The position numbers and the translations under genes are program-made. A model generated the notes under the pieces. It was not told where the DNA came from, made no database searches, and worked only from the letters and a program-made list of their open reading frames with translations. Shown here piece by piece: positions 14,134 to 23,031 of a DNA stretch of 39,690 bases. The first letter of the stretch is position 1, and each line of letters begins with the position of its first letter. Source of the stretch: Bacteroidales bacterium Bact_08 (GTDB taxonomy: Bacteria > Bacteroidota > Bacteroidia > Bacteroidales > UBA932); contig LUYZ01000084.1 of NCBI GenBank assembly GCA_001603425.1, positions 1 to 39,690 of the forward strand. Reading direction: 5' to 3'.

Positions 14134-15207
14134 ATGAAAGCAAATAGATTTTTTATTTTTCTTGCTGTTGCCATTTCTGCTCTTTTGAGCTCATGCAACA
14201 AAAGTGACAATCCAGAACCATTTCCAATATTTGAAGGTAAGGTTATAGTTATTAACGAGGGTAACTTCTCGGAACAGTCTGGTAGTATCTCACTATATAA
14301 TGAGAATACCGGTGAAATGAAAAATAGAGCATTTGAAGATGCAAATGGATTCTCTATTGGAGCATCTATTGTGTCGGCAAGTGTTGCACCTTCTGGTCAT
14401 GCTATGTTGGTATGTAATAATCCTAATAAGATTGTTATAGTAGATCCTAGAAATATGAAATCGGCCTTTACTCCAATAACACAACATGTTAGTAATCCTA
14501 GGAACACTATTGTAACTAATGGTAGAGTTTTGGTAACAAATTGGGGAACAGATTATATTGTAAATGAGTTTGGATTTTGGGAGTTTAATAAATCTTATAT
14601 ATCTGTATATGATGCCATGGATCTTAAATACATTAAGAAGTTTGATGTTGGAACAGATGTAGAGGGTATAGTGTCATACGGATCAAAAATTTTTGTTGCT
14701 ACAAAAGAGGGTGTTAAGGTGTATGAGACATTTGCCGATAATTTTACATTATTGTCAACAATATCATTAGAAGGTGGAGCTGCTGCAAAACATTTTGCAT
14801 TTGATAAGATGGCTAATTTGTGGGTTTCATTCCCAGGAGTAGGTGTTGTTCAGATTAGTCCAGAGGCATTAACTGTTGAGAAAATTGTATCTGTGCCAGT
14901 AGATTTTATGAGCGGATATATTTCGGGAGATGGAGATAAGGTATATACGTTTAATACTGTTTATGATAATAACTATATGCCAGTAGAGTCAACTATTTAT
15001 GCAGTGGATATTCTATCTGGTGCAGTAACTGAGTTCTATAAAGGTACTCAATTCTATGGTCTTGGAGTTAGTCCAAAAACTGGAAATATCTTTACTGCAG
15101 AGGTTAGTTTTACCTCAAACTCGGTTATGAAGGTTGTAGGAAAGAATGGTATGGAGGTTAATTCTAGAGCTGCTGGTATTGGAACCAATAGGTTTTTATT
15201 CTACTAG
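14134..15207 (+). CDS. btuG: Surface cobalamin-binding lipoprotein, BtuG-like beta-propeller (DUF5074)
   Basis: This 357-residue protein has a lipoprotein signal (AISALLSSC, lipidation cysteine at about residue 21). The rest consists of repeated propeller-blade motifs (GKVIVINEGNFSEQSGSISLYN, NNPNKIVIVDPRNM, GRVLVTNWGTDY, SYISVYDAMDLKYIKKFDVG, GSKIFVATKEGVKVY). In Bacteroides the protein of this type, BtuG, is a seven-bladed surface lipoprotein that binds B12 very tightly and docks on BtuB. It starts ten bases after btuB under the same riboswitch. A function in capturing corrinoids is therefore strongly suggested, though binding residues cannot be checked here. A bidirectional terminator follows at 15252. 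Confidence 0.85.
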   Translation: MKANRFFIFLAVAISALLSSCNKSDNPEPFPIFEGKVIVINEGNFSEQSGSISLYNENTGEMKNRAFEDANGFSIGASIVSASVAPSGHAMLVCNNPNKIVIVDPRNMKSAFTPITQHVSNPRNTIVTNGRVLVTNWGTDYIVNEFGFWEFNKSYISVYDAMDLKYIKKFDVGTDVEGIVSYGSKIFVATKEGVKVYETFADNFTLLSTISLEGGAAAKHFAFDKMANLWVSFPGVGVVQISPEALTVEKIVSVPVDFMSGYISGDGDKVYTFNTVYDNNYMPVESTIYAVDILSGAVTEFYKGTQFYGLGVSPKTGNIFTAEVSFTSNSVMKVVGKNGMEVNSRAAGIGTNRFLFY

Positions 15208-15251
15208 CAGATATAGAGTATAAAAGCTCAAAAATAGAGCATAAATAAAGA

Positions 15252-15285
15252 TAGGGCAACTTTAATTTTAGTCGCCCTAATTTTT
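15252..15285. terminator. Terminator between btuG and the OsmC-family gene
   Basis: TAGGGC(A)ACT pairs with AGT(C)GCCCTA with one internal mismatch, followed on the plus strand by ATTTTT. It ends the btuBG transcript and probably also serves the convergent OsmC gene, whose stop lies inside the T-run. Confidence 0.75.
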
Positions 15286-15694
15286 ATTGTGGAAAATGGT
15301 AATTAATTGTCTTAATAATATCTGGATGCAAACTATTTGCAACAGGGCAACTTTTAATTGCAGACTCAATAAGTCTCATCTCTTTTGCCGAATAGTCGTT
15401 TCTAGGAAGATAGATATCTAATATAAGTTCAGCTACCCTTCTAGGATTAGCAGCCATAACCTTTTGGGTCTCAATGCGAGTACCTGTAATATCAAAATTG
15501 TGCGTATTTGCAGCAATTCCCATAATAGTTAGCATACAAGAGCCAAGAGAGGTTGCAAAAAGATCTGTTGGAGAGAACTTTTCTCCCTTACCATTATTAT
15601 CTATAGGGGCATCTGTAATAAGTTTGCTCCCAGACTGAATGTGTTCAGCCTCTGTTTTTAGATCTCCAATGTAGTGCGTTACAATTTTTGTCAT
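15284..15694 (-). CDS. OsmC-family peroxiredoxin-like protein
   Basis: From the ATG at 15694 the protein has 136 residues, normal for the family. A longer reading from 15751 would overlap miaB and adds non-conserved sequence, so it is rejected. Both redox cysteines are present, in SLGSCMLTIMGIAA and AIKSCPVANSLHPDI, with the conserved KFSPTDLFATSLGSC helix. OsmC/Ohr relatives reduce organic hydroperoxides through these thiols; the exact substrate of this YhfA/OsmC-type member is not known. The gene starts 17 bases after the miaB stop on the same strand and may be co-transcribed with it. Confidence 0.88.
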   Translation of the reverse strand: MTKIVTHYIGDLKTEAEHIQSGSKLITDAPIDNNGKGEKFSPTDLFATSLGSCMLTIMGIAANTHNFDITGTRIETQKVMAANPRRVAELILDIYLPRNDYSAKEMRLIESAIKSCPVANSLHPDIIKTINYHFPQ

Positions 15695-15711
15695 AATTAT
15701 TATATTAAAAT

Positions 15712-17064
15712 CTATTTTACTATTTCTCCTTTTAAAGTTGCCGATGAACAAGAAAGAACTTTAACAGAAACATACTCTCCAACCTTTTGTTCATTGGCCG
15801 GGAAAACACATACCTTGTTTTGTGAAGTCCTTCCAAATAGCTCTTTATCCGATCTTTTTGATGTCCCCTCAATTAAAACCTCAAAAACTTTTCCTACATC
15901 ATTCTGATTACTAAGTAAAGAGAGTTCATTTTGCAAAGAGATAATCTCATTCAATCGTCTGTTTTTATCTTGTGGTGTCACATCATCTTCTAGATTCTTT
16001 GCAGCCATTGTATTTGGCCTTTGAGAATATTGAAACATAAATGCGGTATAGTACCCAACCTCCTTCATTATAGAGAGAGTATCCATATGATCTTGCTCAT
16101 TCTCTCCACAAAAACCAGCAATAATATCGGTACTTATACTGCACTCCGGAATCACTTTTTTAATATACTCAACTCTCTCTAGATAACTCTCTCGGGTATA
16201 TTTTCTACTCATTCTTTTTAATACAGCATTACTGCCAGATTGTACCGGAAGGTGAATGTGTTTACAGATATTAGGATATTTTGCTACTGTATCTATTACT
16301 GCATTGTCCATATCTTTTGGGTGAGAGGTGGAGAAGCGTACCCTTAATAGCGGGTCTATTTTAGCAATCTCCTCCAATAGCATCCAAAATGAAAATTGAT
16401 TATTATCCCAGCTATAAGAGTTTACATTTTGCCCTAATAGAGTAATCTCTCTATATCCATTTTCAAAAAGTACTTTAGCTTCGTTAATTATTGTTTTGGG
16501 ATCGCGGCTTCTCTCTCTCCCTCTAACATATGGTACAACACAATAGGTGCAGTAGTTATTACACCCTCTCATTATGGATATAAATGCCGATACTCCATTT
16601 TTGTCCATACGCACTGGACTAATATCGGCATAGGTTTCTTCTTCCGATAAAATGGTGTTAATCTGTTTGTTAGACTCAGAAAGGTTGTTGATTAATTTGG
16701 GTAGATCTCTATATGAGTCTGGTCCAGCAACAAGAGTAACCACGCCATTTTCCAATAGCTCCTCTTTTAACCTCTCTGCCATACACCCGATTATTCCCAA
16801 GTGGGCCTTTTTACCTTTTATATGTTTTAGCTGTTCTATTCTAGACCAGATCTTTTGCTCTGCATTTTCTCTTATTGAGCATGTATTTATAAGGATAAGA
16901 TCTGCAGACTCAGGGGCATCACATAATGAATAACCTGAGTTTTGTAAAATGGATAGAACTACTTCGCTGTCATTAACATTCATCTGACAACCATATGTTT
17001 CTATGAATATCTGTTTTTTATTTAAGTCTAGTATAGGTTTTACGGAATAAAATTTGTTGTTCAT
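15712..17064 (-). CDS. miaB: tRNA-2-methylthio-N6-dimethylallyladenosine synthase MiaB
   Basis: This is the radical-SAM methylthiotransferase that modifies i6A37 of tRNAs reading UNN codons. From ATG 17064 it has 450 residues, the usual length; upstream sequence in frame is non-conserved and overlaps the promoter. The N-terminal cluster cysteines lie in ETYGCQMN, LINTCSIREN and GIIGCMAE. The radical-SAM CxxxCxxC motif is MRGCNNYCTYCVVPYVRGRERSR. The C-terminal TRAM domain (VLIEGTSKRSDKELFGRT...VSVKVLSCSSATLKGEIV) binds tRNA. A minus-strand -7 box (17084-17091) precedes it, divergent from the lipoprotein gene. Confidence 0.96.
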   Translation of the reverse strand: MNNKFYSVKPILDLNKKQIFIETYGCQMNVNDSEVVLSILQNSGYSLCDAPESADLILINTCSIRENAEQKIWSRIEQLKHIKGKKAHLGIIGCMAERLKEELLENGVVTLVAGPDSYRDLPKLINNLSESNKQINTILSEEETYADISPVRMDKNGVSAFISIMRGCNNYCTYCVVPYVRGRERSRDPKTIINEAKVLFENGYREITLLGQNVNSYSWDNNQFSFWMLLEEIAKIDPLLRVRFSTSHPKDMDNAVIDTVAKYPNICKHIHLPVQSGSNAVLKRMSRKYTRESYLERVEYIKKVIPECSISTDIIAGFCGENEQDHMDTLSIMKEVGYYTAFMFQYSQRPNTMAAKNLEDDVTPQDKNRRLNEIISLQNELSLLSNQNDVGKVFEVLIEGTSKRSDKELFGRTSQNKVCVFPANEQKVGEYVSVKVLSCSSATLKGEIVK

Positions 17065-17083
17065 TGGCCTGTAAATTAGTTCG

Positions 17084-17109
17084 CAAATATACGCTTTTTT
17101 ATACCTTTG
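17084..17109. promoter_or_regulatory. Divergent -7 boxes for miaB and the LEA-type lipoprotein
   Basis: The minus strand carries TATATTTG (complement of 17084-17091) facing miaB; the plus strand carries TACCTTTG (17102-17109) facing the lipoprotein gene. The two promoters overlap back to back, and their -33 elements are weak. Confidence 0.65.
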
Positions 17110-17135
17110 TAAAACAAGCGATAATTTTAAGAAGA

Positions 17136-17606
17136 ATGAAAAAAAGATTAATATTTCTGTCGTTAATAGTTGTGGCCTTAGTCTCTTTTGGCTGTGCAAA
17201 AATAAGAGAGGTAAAAATAACAGATCTTTCACTTAAGAGATTTGAGTTACTAAGTACTTCAGCTGCAATAATGGAGATACAATATAATGTAGATAATCCA
17301 TCAGGTAGGACATTTATCTTGTCTGCTGCAGATGGAATGCTCAAAAAGAATGGACTGAATTTTGCTCAAGCCACATTAATGCAGGCCGATACTGTCTCTG
17401 CAAGAGGAGTTACTGTTGGGGTGATAAAGTTTAAGATAGATGTTTTGGATCCTTTGGCTCTATTGTCCATGGGTCTTAATCTATCTAAGTGGGATTACAA
17501 AGATCTTAAGGTAGATGCCAGAGCAACTATAAAATCTCCTGGTAGGGGCAAAAGAGTTATTAAATATAAAGATATTCCAGTAGAAAATTTAGCAAAAAGA
17601 TTATAA
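17136..17606 (+). CDS. LEA type 2-like lipoprotein
   Basis: From ATG 17136 the product is 156 residues. A longer frame back to 17064 lacks a good start and crosses the promoter. It has a lipoprotein signal (MKKRLIFLSLIVVALVSFGC, lipid cysteine at 20). The rest matches the late-embryogenesis-abundant type 2 / WHy fold: paired strands such as IMEIQYNVDNPSGRTFILSAADGMLKKNG and VTVGVIKFKIDVLDPLALLSMG. Such periplasmic or membrane-anchored domains occur widely in Bacteroidetes without a defined role. A SPOR protein starts six bases downstream, so the two form a small envelope operon. Confidence 0.75.
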   Translation: MKKRLIFLSLIVVALVSFGCAKIREVKITDLSLKRFELLSTSAAIMEIQYNVDNPSGRTFILSAADGMLKKNGLNFAQATLMQADTVSARGVTVGVIKFKIDVLDPLALLSMGLNLSKWDYKDLKVDARATIKSPGRGKRVIKYKDIPVENLAKRL

Positions 17607-17612
17607 ATTATA

Positions 17613-18119
17613 ATGAGTGTTTTTTATAAAAGATTTACCGTTACTGTTATTTTATCAATCCTTTGGAGCTTCTCTTCTTATGTTTGTGCACAGGGTATTT
17701 TTGGGCATAGAGGTTTTATTTTCGAAAGAGATTCATTAAATGCAAATACAACAATATTTGATATTCTAGATAACAGAATACCAAATTTAAGTAGTGTAAA
17801 TATAAATCAGAGCCCCAATATACCGTCTAACTATAGTAGCTTTATAGTTTTTGCTACTAATAGAAAGATTAATGGTTTTAGAATAAGACTTTTCTTTGAT
17901 AATAAGCAAGATTCGAGAGTTAGATCGGAGGAGTTGGTTAAAGATTTTACGGAAAAATATCCAGAAACTCCAGCATATAGAACGCACACCAGTCCATTTT
18001 TTAAAGTAACTGTTGGAGATTTTAGAAATATGTCCGATGCTATGCGTTTTCTAAAAACAATAGAGAGAAGTTACCCTTCTGCATTTATTGTTAGAGAAAG
18101 TATAAATCCACCCAGATAA
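17613..18119 (+). CDS. Secreted SPOR-domain protein
   Basis: The protein is 168 residues with a signal peptide (about 1-27, ending VCAQG). The C-terminal half carries a SPOR-like fold: INGFRIRLFFDNKQDSRVRSEELVKDFTEKYPETPAYRTHTSPFFKVTVGDFRNMSDAMRFLKTIERSYPSAFIV. SPOR domains bind peptidoglycan stripped of stem peptides and often act at division sites; this Bacteroidetes type is short and not characterised. It ends one base before the convergent GNAT-family gene, with no room for a terminator. Confidence 0.8.
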   Translation: MSVFYKRFTVTVILSILWSFSSYVCAQGIFGHRGFIFERDSLNANTTIFDILDNRIPNLSSVNINQSPNIPSNYSSFIVFATNRKINGFRIRLFFDNKQDSRVRSEELVKDFTEKYPETPAYRTHTSPFFKVTVGDFRNMSDAMRFLKTIERSYPSAFIVRESINPPR

Positions 18120-19088
18120 CTACCACTTTTTATCTCGCCACCATTTATGCTGTATTTTCTCTGCTAATCTTTTTAGTGGAGTTATGTGTCTCTCTATCTT
18201 CTCTTCGTAAATATCTGGAATTTTAATCATTATACCTGTCTCTTCTACCCCTCCAAAACCTTTATTTATAGATGTGCCAAATACTCTCATAGATGGAGAA
18301 AGATTCATATATGAGTTAATCAGAGGAGGAATGTTTTCTCCCAATTGCCGTATCTCTTTAGAAAGAAGTTTATAGCCCTCTTTGTAGTCATCACTAGTAA
18401 AAAGTTCTTTATAGTAGAGATTCTCTTTGTCGTAATTTAGAGGTTCATATGGGAGTACCAAATTTTCATCGTCTGAAAAGTATCTATTTAAGAAGCTAAG
18501 AAGCGTATTTCTTGCACTTGTATTATAAGACGAATACATGGTCACCTTCCCAAAGAAGTATTTGATATTTGGGTATTTAAGAATAAGAGCCCCAAGACCA
18601 TCCCATAAATTATCTAGAGCGTATAACCCCTTTCTTCTGAGGTTGGTGCTTTGATAGTTTGGTTGGATAAATGATCTGCCCAATTCTATAGTAAATGGTA
18701 GATACTCTTTTACAAATTTATCGGAAAAATTAAATAACTCGCTGGTTGCCATGTTTTCTGGAACTAATCCAGAGCATTTGATATATCTATAGCCACCCAA
18801 AATTTCTCCATCATGAGGATCCCAAACAATTAGCTGTTTATATGGATTCTCTTCATCGGTGTCAAAATGGTCTATATCAATAGATTTTCCGGTTCCTCCT
18901 CCTGCTAGTCTAAACGAAATTTCTCTAAGCCTCCCTATCTCTCTCATTGTGTGAGGTGAGTCGGCAGCTGTGATCTCGAATAATTTATTGTCGCCTTTTC
19001 TAGTATTTCTGATAAATTTATCAGAGGTAAGTTCATCAATAATGAGTTTTCTATCTACAGGCTGAATTACTGGTTCCATTTGTTTCAT
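18120..19088 (-). CDS. glsB: GNAT-family N-acyltransferase, GlsB-like (glycine lipid synthesis)
   Basis: The 322-residue protein is of the hemolysin/OlsB-like GNAT type. Conserved parts are MREIGRLREISFRLAGGGTGKSIDIDHFD, LIVWDPHDGEILGGYRYI, FTIELGRSFIQPNYQ and LDNLWDGLGALI. In Bacteroides thetaiotaomicron an adjacent pair, glsB and glsA, makes glycine lipids; GlsB adds a 3-hydroxy fatty acid to the glycine nitrogen. Here the second gene of the pair is the upstream PlsC-type acyltransferase, overlapping by 38 bases (or 29 if M4 is the start). The overlap implies coupled expression. The substrate is inferred from synteny; an ornithine-lipid type activity is the alternative. Confidence 0.75.
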   Translation of the reverse strand: MKQMEPVIQPVDRKLIIDELTSDKFIRNTRKGDNKLFEITAADSPHTMREIGRLREISFRLAGGGTGKSIDIDHFDTDEENPYKQLIVWDPHDGEILGGYRYIKCSGLVPENMATSELFNFSDKFVKEYLPFTIELGRSFIQPNYQSTNLRRKGLYALDNLWDGLGALILKYPNIKYFFGKVTMYSSYNTSARNTLLSFLNRYFSDDENLVLPYEPLNYDKENLYYKELFTSDDYKEGYKLLSKEIRQLGENIPPLINSYMNLSPSMRVFGTSINKGFGGVEETGIMIKIPDIYEEKIERHITPLKRLAEKIQHKWWRDKKW

Positions 19089-19905
19089 ATAATTTATATA
19101 CTCTCTCTCTAATGTGGTTATTAAGATCTTTTATTTTTCCATGATCAACAATTGATTGGTAGGATATAGGCTCACCAATTATAACATTGAAACATGAGTT
19201 TTGTTTTTTAAACATCTCTTTTGGTAAAAGAATTGTTTCAAAGTTAAACTTTAGTTTTAATCTTTTTCTTAGATTGGCTACTCTGTAAAAGAGGGGAGAG
19301 TTTTTACCCTCAAAATATACAGGAAGAATATCTCGTTTATATTTTATTGCTTGGTTAATATAACTGTGTTTCCATGGGAGGTCCTCTATTTGATTATTCA
19401 CAAGTCTAGAGCATAATCCCGCGGGGAAGTATAGTATTTGTTGGTTGGAGCTGTAGTATTTGTCAACCATAATTGCTGCCTCTTGACTCTGCCTGCCATA
19501 TTTATTTATGGGAATAAATAGAGGTTTTAAAGGTTCAATATTGTATAGGAGATCGTTAACTACAAATTTTATATTTTTAAACTTTTTCCCAAATAGATCC
19601 ATTAGTACTATACCATCTAGTCCACCAAGTGGGTGATTTGATACTATTATATATCTTTTTGAAATATCTATATTATCCTCTCCTAACACATTATAAGATA
19701 TATTTAAATCTTTAATGACACTAGAGACAAAATCTAGCCCATTTGTATGCCCATAATTAGATAGGATTCTGTTTAAATCATCTTGATGTATAAGTGATTG
19801 AACAAATTTTATAACAAATTTGGGAATAAATCTAAGAACTTTTTTATTCTTATTTGCTATAACTTTTTCTACGTCTATCAATGGTACATTATTGTTGGAA
19901 ATCAT
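19051..19905 (-). CDS. glsA: PlsC-type O-acyltransferase, GlsA-like
   Basis: The 284-residue lysophospholipid-acyltransferase-fold protein has its catalytic motif as NHPLGG (in YIIVSNHPLGGLDGIVLMD), the Bacteroidetes version of HxxxxD. The acyl-acceptor motif is LYFPAGLCSR, and DILPVYFEGKNSPLFYRVANLRKRL follows. With the overlapping GNAT gene it forms the glsA-glsB arrangement in which GlsA esterifies a second fatty acid onto the N-acylated glycine. It is divergent from rpoN; no clear TAnnTTTG box faces it. The role is inferred from motif and neighbour. Confidence 0.75.
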   Translation of the reverse strand: MISNNNVPLIDVEKVIANKNKKVLRFIPKFVIKFVQSLIHQDDLNRILSNYGHTNGLDFVSSVIKDLNISYNVLGEDNIDISKRYIIVSNHPLGGLDGIVLMDLFGKKFKNIKFVVNDLLYNIEPLKPLFIPINKYGRQSQEAAIMVDKYYSSNQQILYFPAGLCSRLVNNQIEDLPWKHSYINQAIKYKRDILPVYFEGKNSPLFYRVANLRKRLKLKFNFETILLPKEMFKKQNSCFNVIIGEPISYQSIVDHGKIKDLNNHIRERVYKLYETNGTSNSACR

Positions 19906-19950
19906 GATCTATTGCTGTCTGTTTGTGAGCGCGAAGTTAAATAAAAATCA

Positions 19951-19958
19951 TATCTTTG
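19951..19958 (+). promoter_or_regulatory. -7 box of rpoN
   Basis: TATCTTTG at 19951-19958 predicts a start near 19965, about 13 bases before the rpoN ATG at 19978. A TTTG at 19922-19925 is the only nearby -33 candidate, with a long 25-base spacing. Confidence 0.55.
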
Positions 19959-19977
19959 CATAAATGCTCCAAATAAT

Positions 19978-21384
19978 ATGTTAAAACAAGGGTTACAGCA
20001 AAAATTATTACAGAAACTTTCGCCGCTCCAAATTCAGACAATCAAGTTATTGGAGTTACCTACTTTGGAGTTGGAGCAGAGGATAAAAAAAGAACTAGAA
20101 GAGAATCCTGTTCTGGATGAGGCGACAGATTCAGAAGATAGAGATGATTCTTCTGGTAATATCTCTTTAAGTGACTATAATTCAGATGATCAAATTCCCT
20201 CTTATAAGTTATATACAAATAATCAGGGTAAGGATATTAAGCCAGTATATAACGTCTTTTCTGTTAAAGAGAGTTTTCATCAAAGCCTCATTACTCAGCT
20301 AGGTTACAGCTCTTTAGATGATAGGTCTAAATCTATTGCAAAATTTATAATTGGTAGTTTAGACGATGATGGATATCTAAGGAGAGATCTGGAGTCTTTA
20401 TCGGATGATATTGTATTTAGGACAGGTATAGAAACAGATGAGCATGAGATAGAGAAGATACTAAAAAAAATACAGGAGTTTGAACCCGTTGGGATTGGTG
20501 CTAGAGACTTAAGAGAGTGTCTAATTTTACAAATTGACTCAAAAGATGAGTCCCCATCTATAGTTAATGCAAGGGCCATACTTACAGAGTGTTTTGCAGA
20601 GTTTACTAAAAAACACTATAGCAAAATTTTGTCCAAGTTATCCCTTACAGAGAATGAGTTAAAACAAGCAGTTGATGAGATTATAAGGCTAAATCCAAGG
20701 CCAGGTGGGCAGATAGATGACTCCTACGAAGAGCAGGCTCAGCAGGTGGTACCAGATTTTATTCTTGAATACAAAGATGGTGAGCTAATTATGACTATGC
20801 CTCGTTTCTCTGTTCCAGAACTTAAAGTAAATAAGAGATATGCAGATATGTTGCTTAGCTCAGCTGGGTCATCGGAAAAAGAGGGGAAGGAGGCAGCTAC
20901 TTTTGTTAAACAGAAATTGGATTCTGCTAAGTGGTTTATTGAAGCTATACGGCAAAGGCATAATACTCTCAATAATACAATGAAGGCAATTATTGATTTT
21001 CAAAGAGAGTTTTTTATTGAGGGCGATGAGACAAAGCTAAAACCAATGGTTTTAAAAAATATTGCAGAGAAGACAGGGTTAGATATATCTACAATTTCCA
21101 GAGTTGTTAATTGTAAATATATTCAGACACATTTTGGAATCTATCCACTTAAATACTTTTTTTCTGAAGGTTTAATGACAGAATCTGGAGAGGAGGTCTC
21201 AACAAGAGAGATCAAAAATATTCTTGCAGAGAGTGTAGATTTAGAGAATAAAAAGAAGCCTTTAACAGATGAGGAGTTGGTTGCTGTTCTGAGTGAAAAG
21301 GGTTATAAGGTGGCAAGAAGAACTGTTGCAAAATATAGAGAGCAACTCAATATCCCAATTGCTAGATTGAGAAAAGAGCTCTAA
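19978..21384 (+). CDS. rpoN: RNA polymerase sigma-54 factor RpoN
   Basis: The protein is 468 residues, the normal length. It opens with the activator-interacting region (MLKQGLQQKLLQKLSPLQIQTIKLLELPTLELEQRIKKELEENPVLDE), followed by an acidic linker, the core-binding domain (EFEPVGIGARDLRECLILQ; LNPRPGG), and the DNA-binding part. The RpoN box is complete (VARRTVAKYREQLNIP near 445-460). It directs transcription from -24/-12 promoters with enhancer-binding proteins; none of those is in this window. The downstream amidohydrolase begins 15 bases later and may share its transcript. Confidence 0.97.
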   Translation: MLKQGLQQKLLQKLSPLQIQTIKLLELPTLELEQRIKKELEENPVLDEATDSEDRDDSSGNISLSDYNSDDQIPSYKLYTNNQGKDIKPVYNVFSVKESFHQSLITQLGYSSLDDRSKSIAKFIIGSLDDDGYLRRDLESLSDDIVFRTGIETDEHEIEKILKKIQEFEPVGIGARDLRECLILQIDSKDESPSIVNARAILTECFAEFTKKHYSKILSKLSLTENELKQAVDEIIRLNPRPGGQIDDSYEEQAQQVVPDFILEYKDGELIMTMPRFSVPELKVNKRYADMLLSSAGSSEKEGKEAATFVKQKLDSAKWFIEAIRQRHNTLNNTMKAIIDFQREFFIEGDETKLKPMVLKNIAEKTGLDISTISRVVNCKYIQTHFGIYPLKYFFSEGLMTESGEEVSTREIKNILAESVDLENKKKPLTDEELVAVLSEKGYKVARRTVAKYREQLNIPIARLRKEL

Positions 21385-21399
21385 TAATAATATCTATTC

Positions 21400-23031
21400 A
21401 TGAAAAATTTAGTATTGATCTTTGGTTGTATACTTTTAACCCTATCTTGTAAAATGAAAAAAAGTGTAGATCTAATATTGCATAATGCAATTATATACTC
21501 TATGGATAATGACATGTCTGTTTTTAGTGCAATTGCAGTAAAAGATGGGTTAATTGTGGAGTTGGCAGATGATAATACCATATTAGATAAGTATAAATCA
21601 CAAAGTATTGTAGATCTAGAGGGTCTATTTTTATATCCAGGTTTTAATGATTCCCATGGGCATCTTTCTAGTTTGGGTCAATCATTAAATCAGGTAGATT
21701 TAAGAGGTGTTACCTCAATGGATCAGCTAGTAGATAGAGTTTTACAGTATCGTCAAGATAATCCAGATATAAAATATATTTACGGTTTTGGTTGGGATCA
21801 GAACTTGTGGGACATCAAAAAAGTTTCAAATAGTACATTAAACTCTGTTATTGATGATATCCCAGTTGTTCTATATAGAGTAGATCTTCACTCGGTATTG
21901 GTTAATAATAAGGCAATAGATAGTCTCTCAATATATCCTGGATGTAAATCTATCCCTGCTGGTGAGGCAGTGATTGAAGGGGGTGCTTTTACAGGAGAAT
22001 TTTTAGAGGGCACAGCAGATAGATTTAGATCTGTTATTTCTGAACCTTCTGAGCAAGATATTGCTAATTTTATATTATCGGCCCAGCAAGAGTGTTTTAA
22101 GTTGGGTTTGACATCTGTGTCTTCTGCAGGAAGTGATTACTTAACTACTAAAGTATATAAAGACTTACAAGATAAAGGTCTTTTGAAAATTAGAACAGAT
22201 TTATGGATTAGCCCAGATAAAGAGAATTTAGATGGCTTTAGTAAACCATATATAAGTGATAGACTTAGGATTGCAACATTAAAGCTTTTTGCCGATGGTG
22301 CATTGGGCTCTAGAGGTGCATGGTTGCTTGAACCTTATTCAGACAATCGTGCTACTTATGGTGTACCTGTTATGGATTCATTAAAGTTTAGGGAGCTATG
22401 TAATTGGGCTGTAGAAAGAGGCTTCAATGTGGCGACTCACTGTATAGGAGATGCGGCAAATAGGTTTGTATTGGATGAATATGGCAAAATTCTTAAAGGA
22501 AAGAATGATTTGAGATGGAGAGTAGAGCATGCTCAAATTATCTCTCCAGATGATTTGGATAAGTTTGGCCAATTTTCTATCATCCCATCTATCCAACCAA
22601 CACATGCTACATCGGATATGGGATGGGTTGCAGACAGACTTGGAGATAGAGAGAGGAATGCATATATCTTTAGAGAGTTATTAGATCAAAATGGATGGTT
22701 GCCAACCGGTACAGATTTCCCTATTGAGGATGTTAACCCTCTATTTACATTCATATCGGCAGTTTTTAGGACAGATTCGAATCTATTACCAGAAGGGGGC
22801 TATATGATAAACAGCGCCCTAACCAGAGAGGAGGCGCTATTATCTATGACTTTATGGGGTGCAAAAGCAACTTTTGAAGAGTCTGTAAAAGGTTCTCTTG
22901 AACCAGGAAAGTATGCCGATTTTACATTATTAAATTGTGATCTTTTAAAGGCGCCACTAACAGAGATTGCTCAATCAAAAGTTATTGCTACCTATGTTGC
23001 TGGCCAGTCTCTCTATAGTTTACTACCATAA
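21400..23031 (+). CDS. YtcJ-type amidohydrolase lipoprotein
   Basis: The 543-residue amidohydrolase has a lipoprotein signal (LVLIFGCILLTLSC, cysteine 17). The metal-binding strand is YPGFNDSHGHLSSLGQSL, followed by LFADGALGSRGAWLLEPYSD, FNVATHCIGDAANRFVLDEY and WRVEHAQIISPDDLDKF, then the late TGTDFPIEDVNPLF. This order is that of the YtcJ/AepA branch (Amidohydro_3), whose members hydrolyse amides of unknown nature. The lipid anchor places it outside the cytoplasmic membrane. It overlaps the convergent upp gene by 19 bases at the 3' ends. Confidence 0.87.
   Translation: MKNLVLIFGCILLTLSCKMKKSVDLILHNAIIYSMDNDMSVFSAIAVKDGLIVELADDNTILDKYKSQSIVDLEGLFLYPGFNDSHGHLSSLGQSLNQVDLRGVTSMDQLVDRVLQYRQDNPDIKYIYGFGWDQNLWDIKKVSNSTLNSVIDDIPVVLYRVDLHSVLVNNKAIDSLSIYPGCKSIPAGEAVIEGGAFTGEFLEGTADRFRSVISEPSEQDIANFILSAQQECFKLGLTSVSSAGSDYLTTKVYKDLQDKGLLKIRTDLWISPDKENLDGFSKPYISDRLRIATLKLFADGALGSRGAWLLEPYSDNRATYGVPVMDSLKFRELCNWAVERGFNVATHCIGDAANRFVLDEYGKILKGKNDLRWRVEHAQIISPDDLDKFGQFSIIPSIQPTHATSDMGWVADRLGDRERNAYIFRELLDQNGWLPTGTDFPIEDVNPLFTFISAVFRTDSNLLPEGGYMINSALTREEALLSMTLWGAKATFEESVKGSLEPGKYADFTLLNCDLLKAPLTEIAQSKVIATYVAGQSLYSLLP

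Noticed and set aside
14293-14487. Minus-strand open frame inside the BtuG-like gene
   Set aside because: Antisense to a clear propeller lipoprotein, with no recognisable family or promoter.
15695-15751. N-terminal extension of the OsmC-family gene
   Set aside because: The extra 19 residues overlap miaB and are non-conserved; the ATG at 15694 gives the normal family N-terminus.
17064-17135. Upstream extension of the LEA-type lipoprotein
   Set aside because: It would bury the lipoprotein signal and include the -7 box; ATG 17136 starts the signal peptide directly.
17065-17232. 56-residue extension of MiaB
   Set aside because: It crosses both divergent promoters and the lipoprotein gene; the ATG at 17064 gives standard MiaB length.
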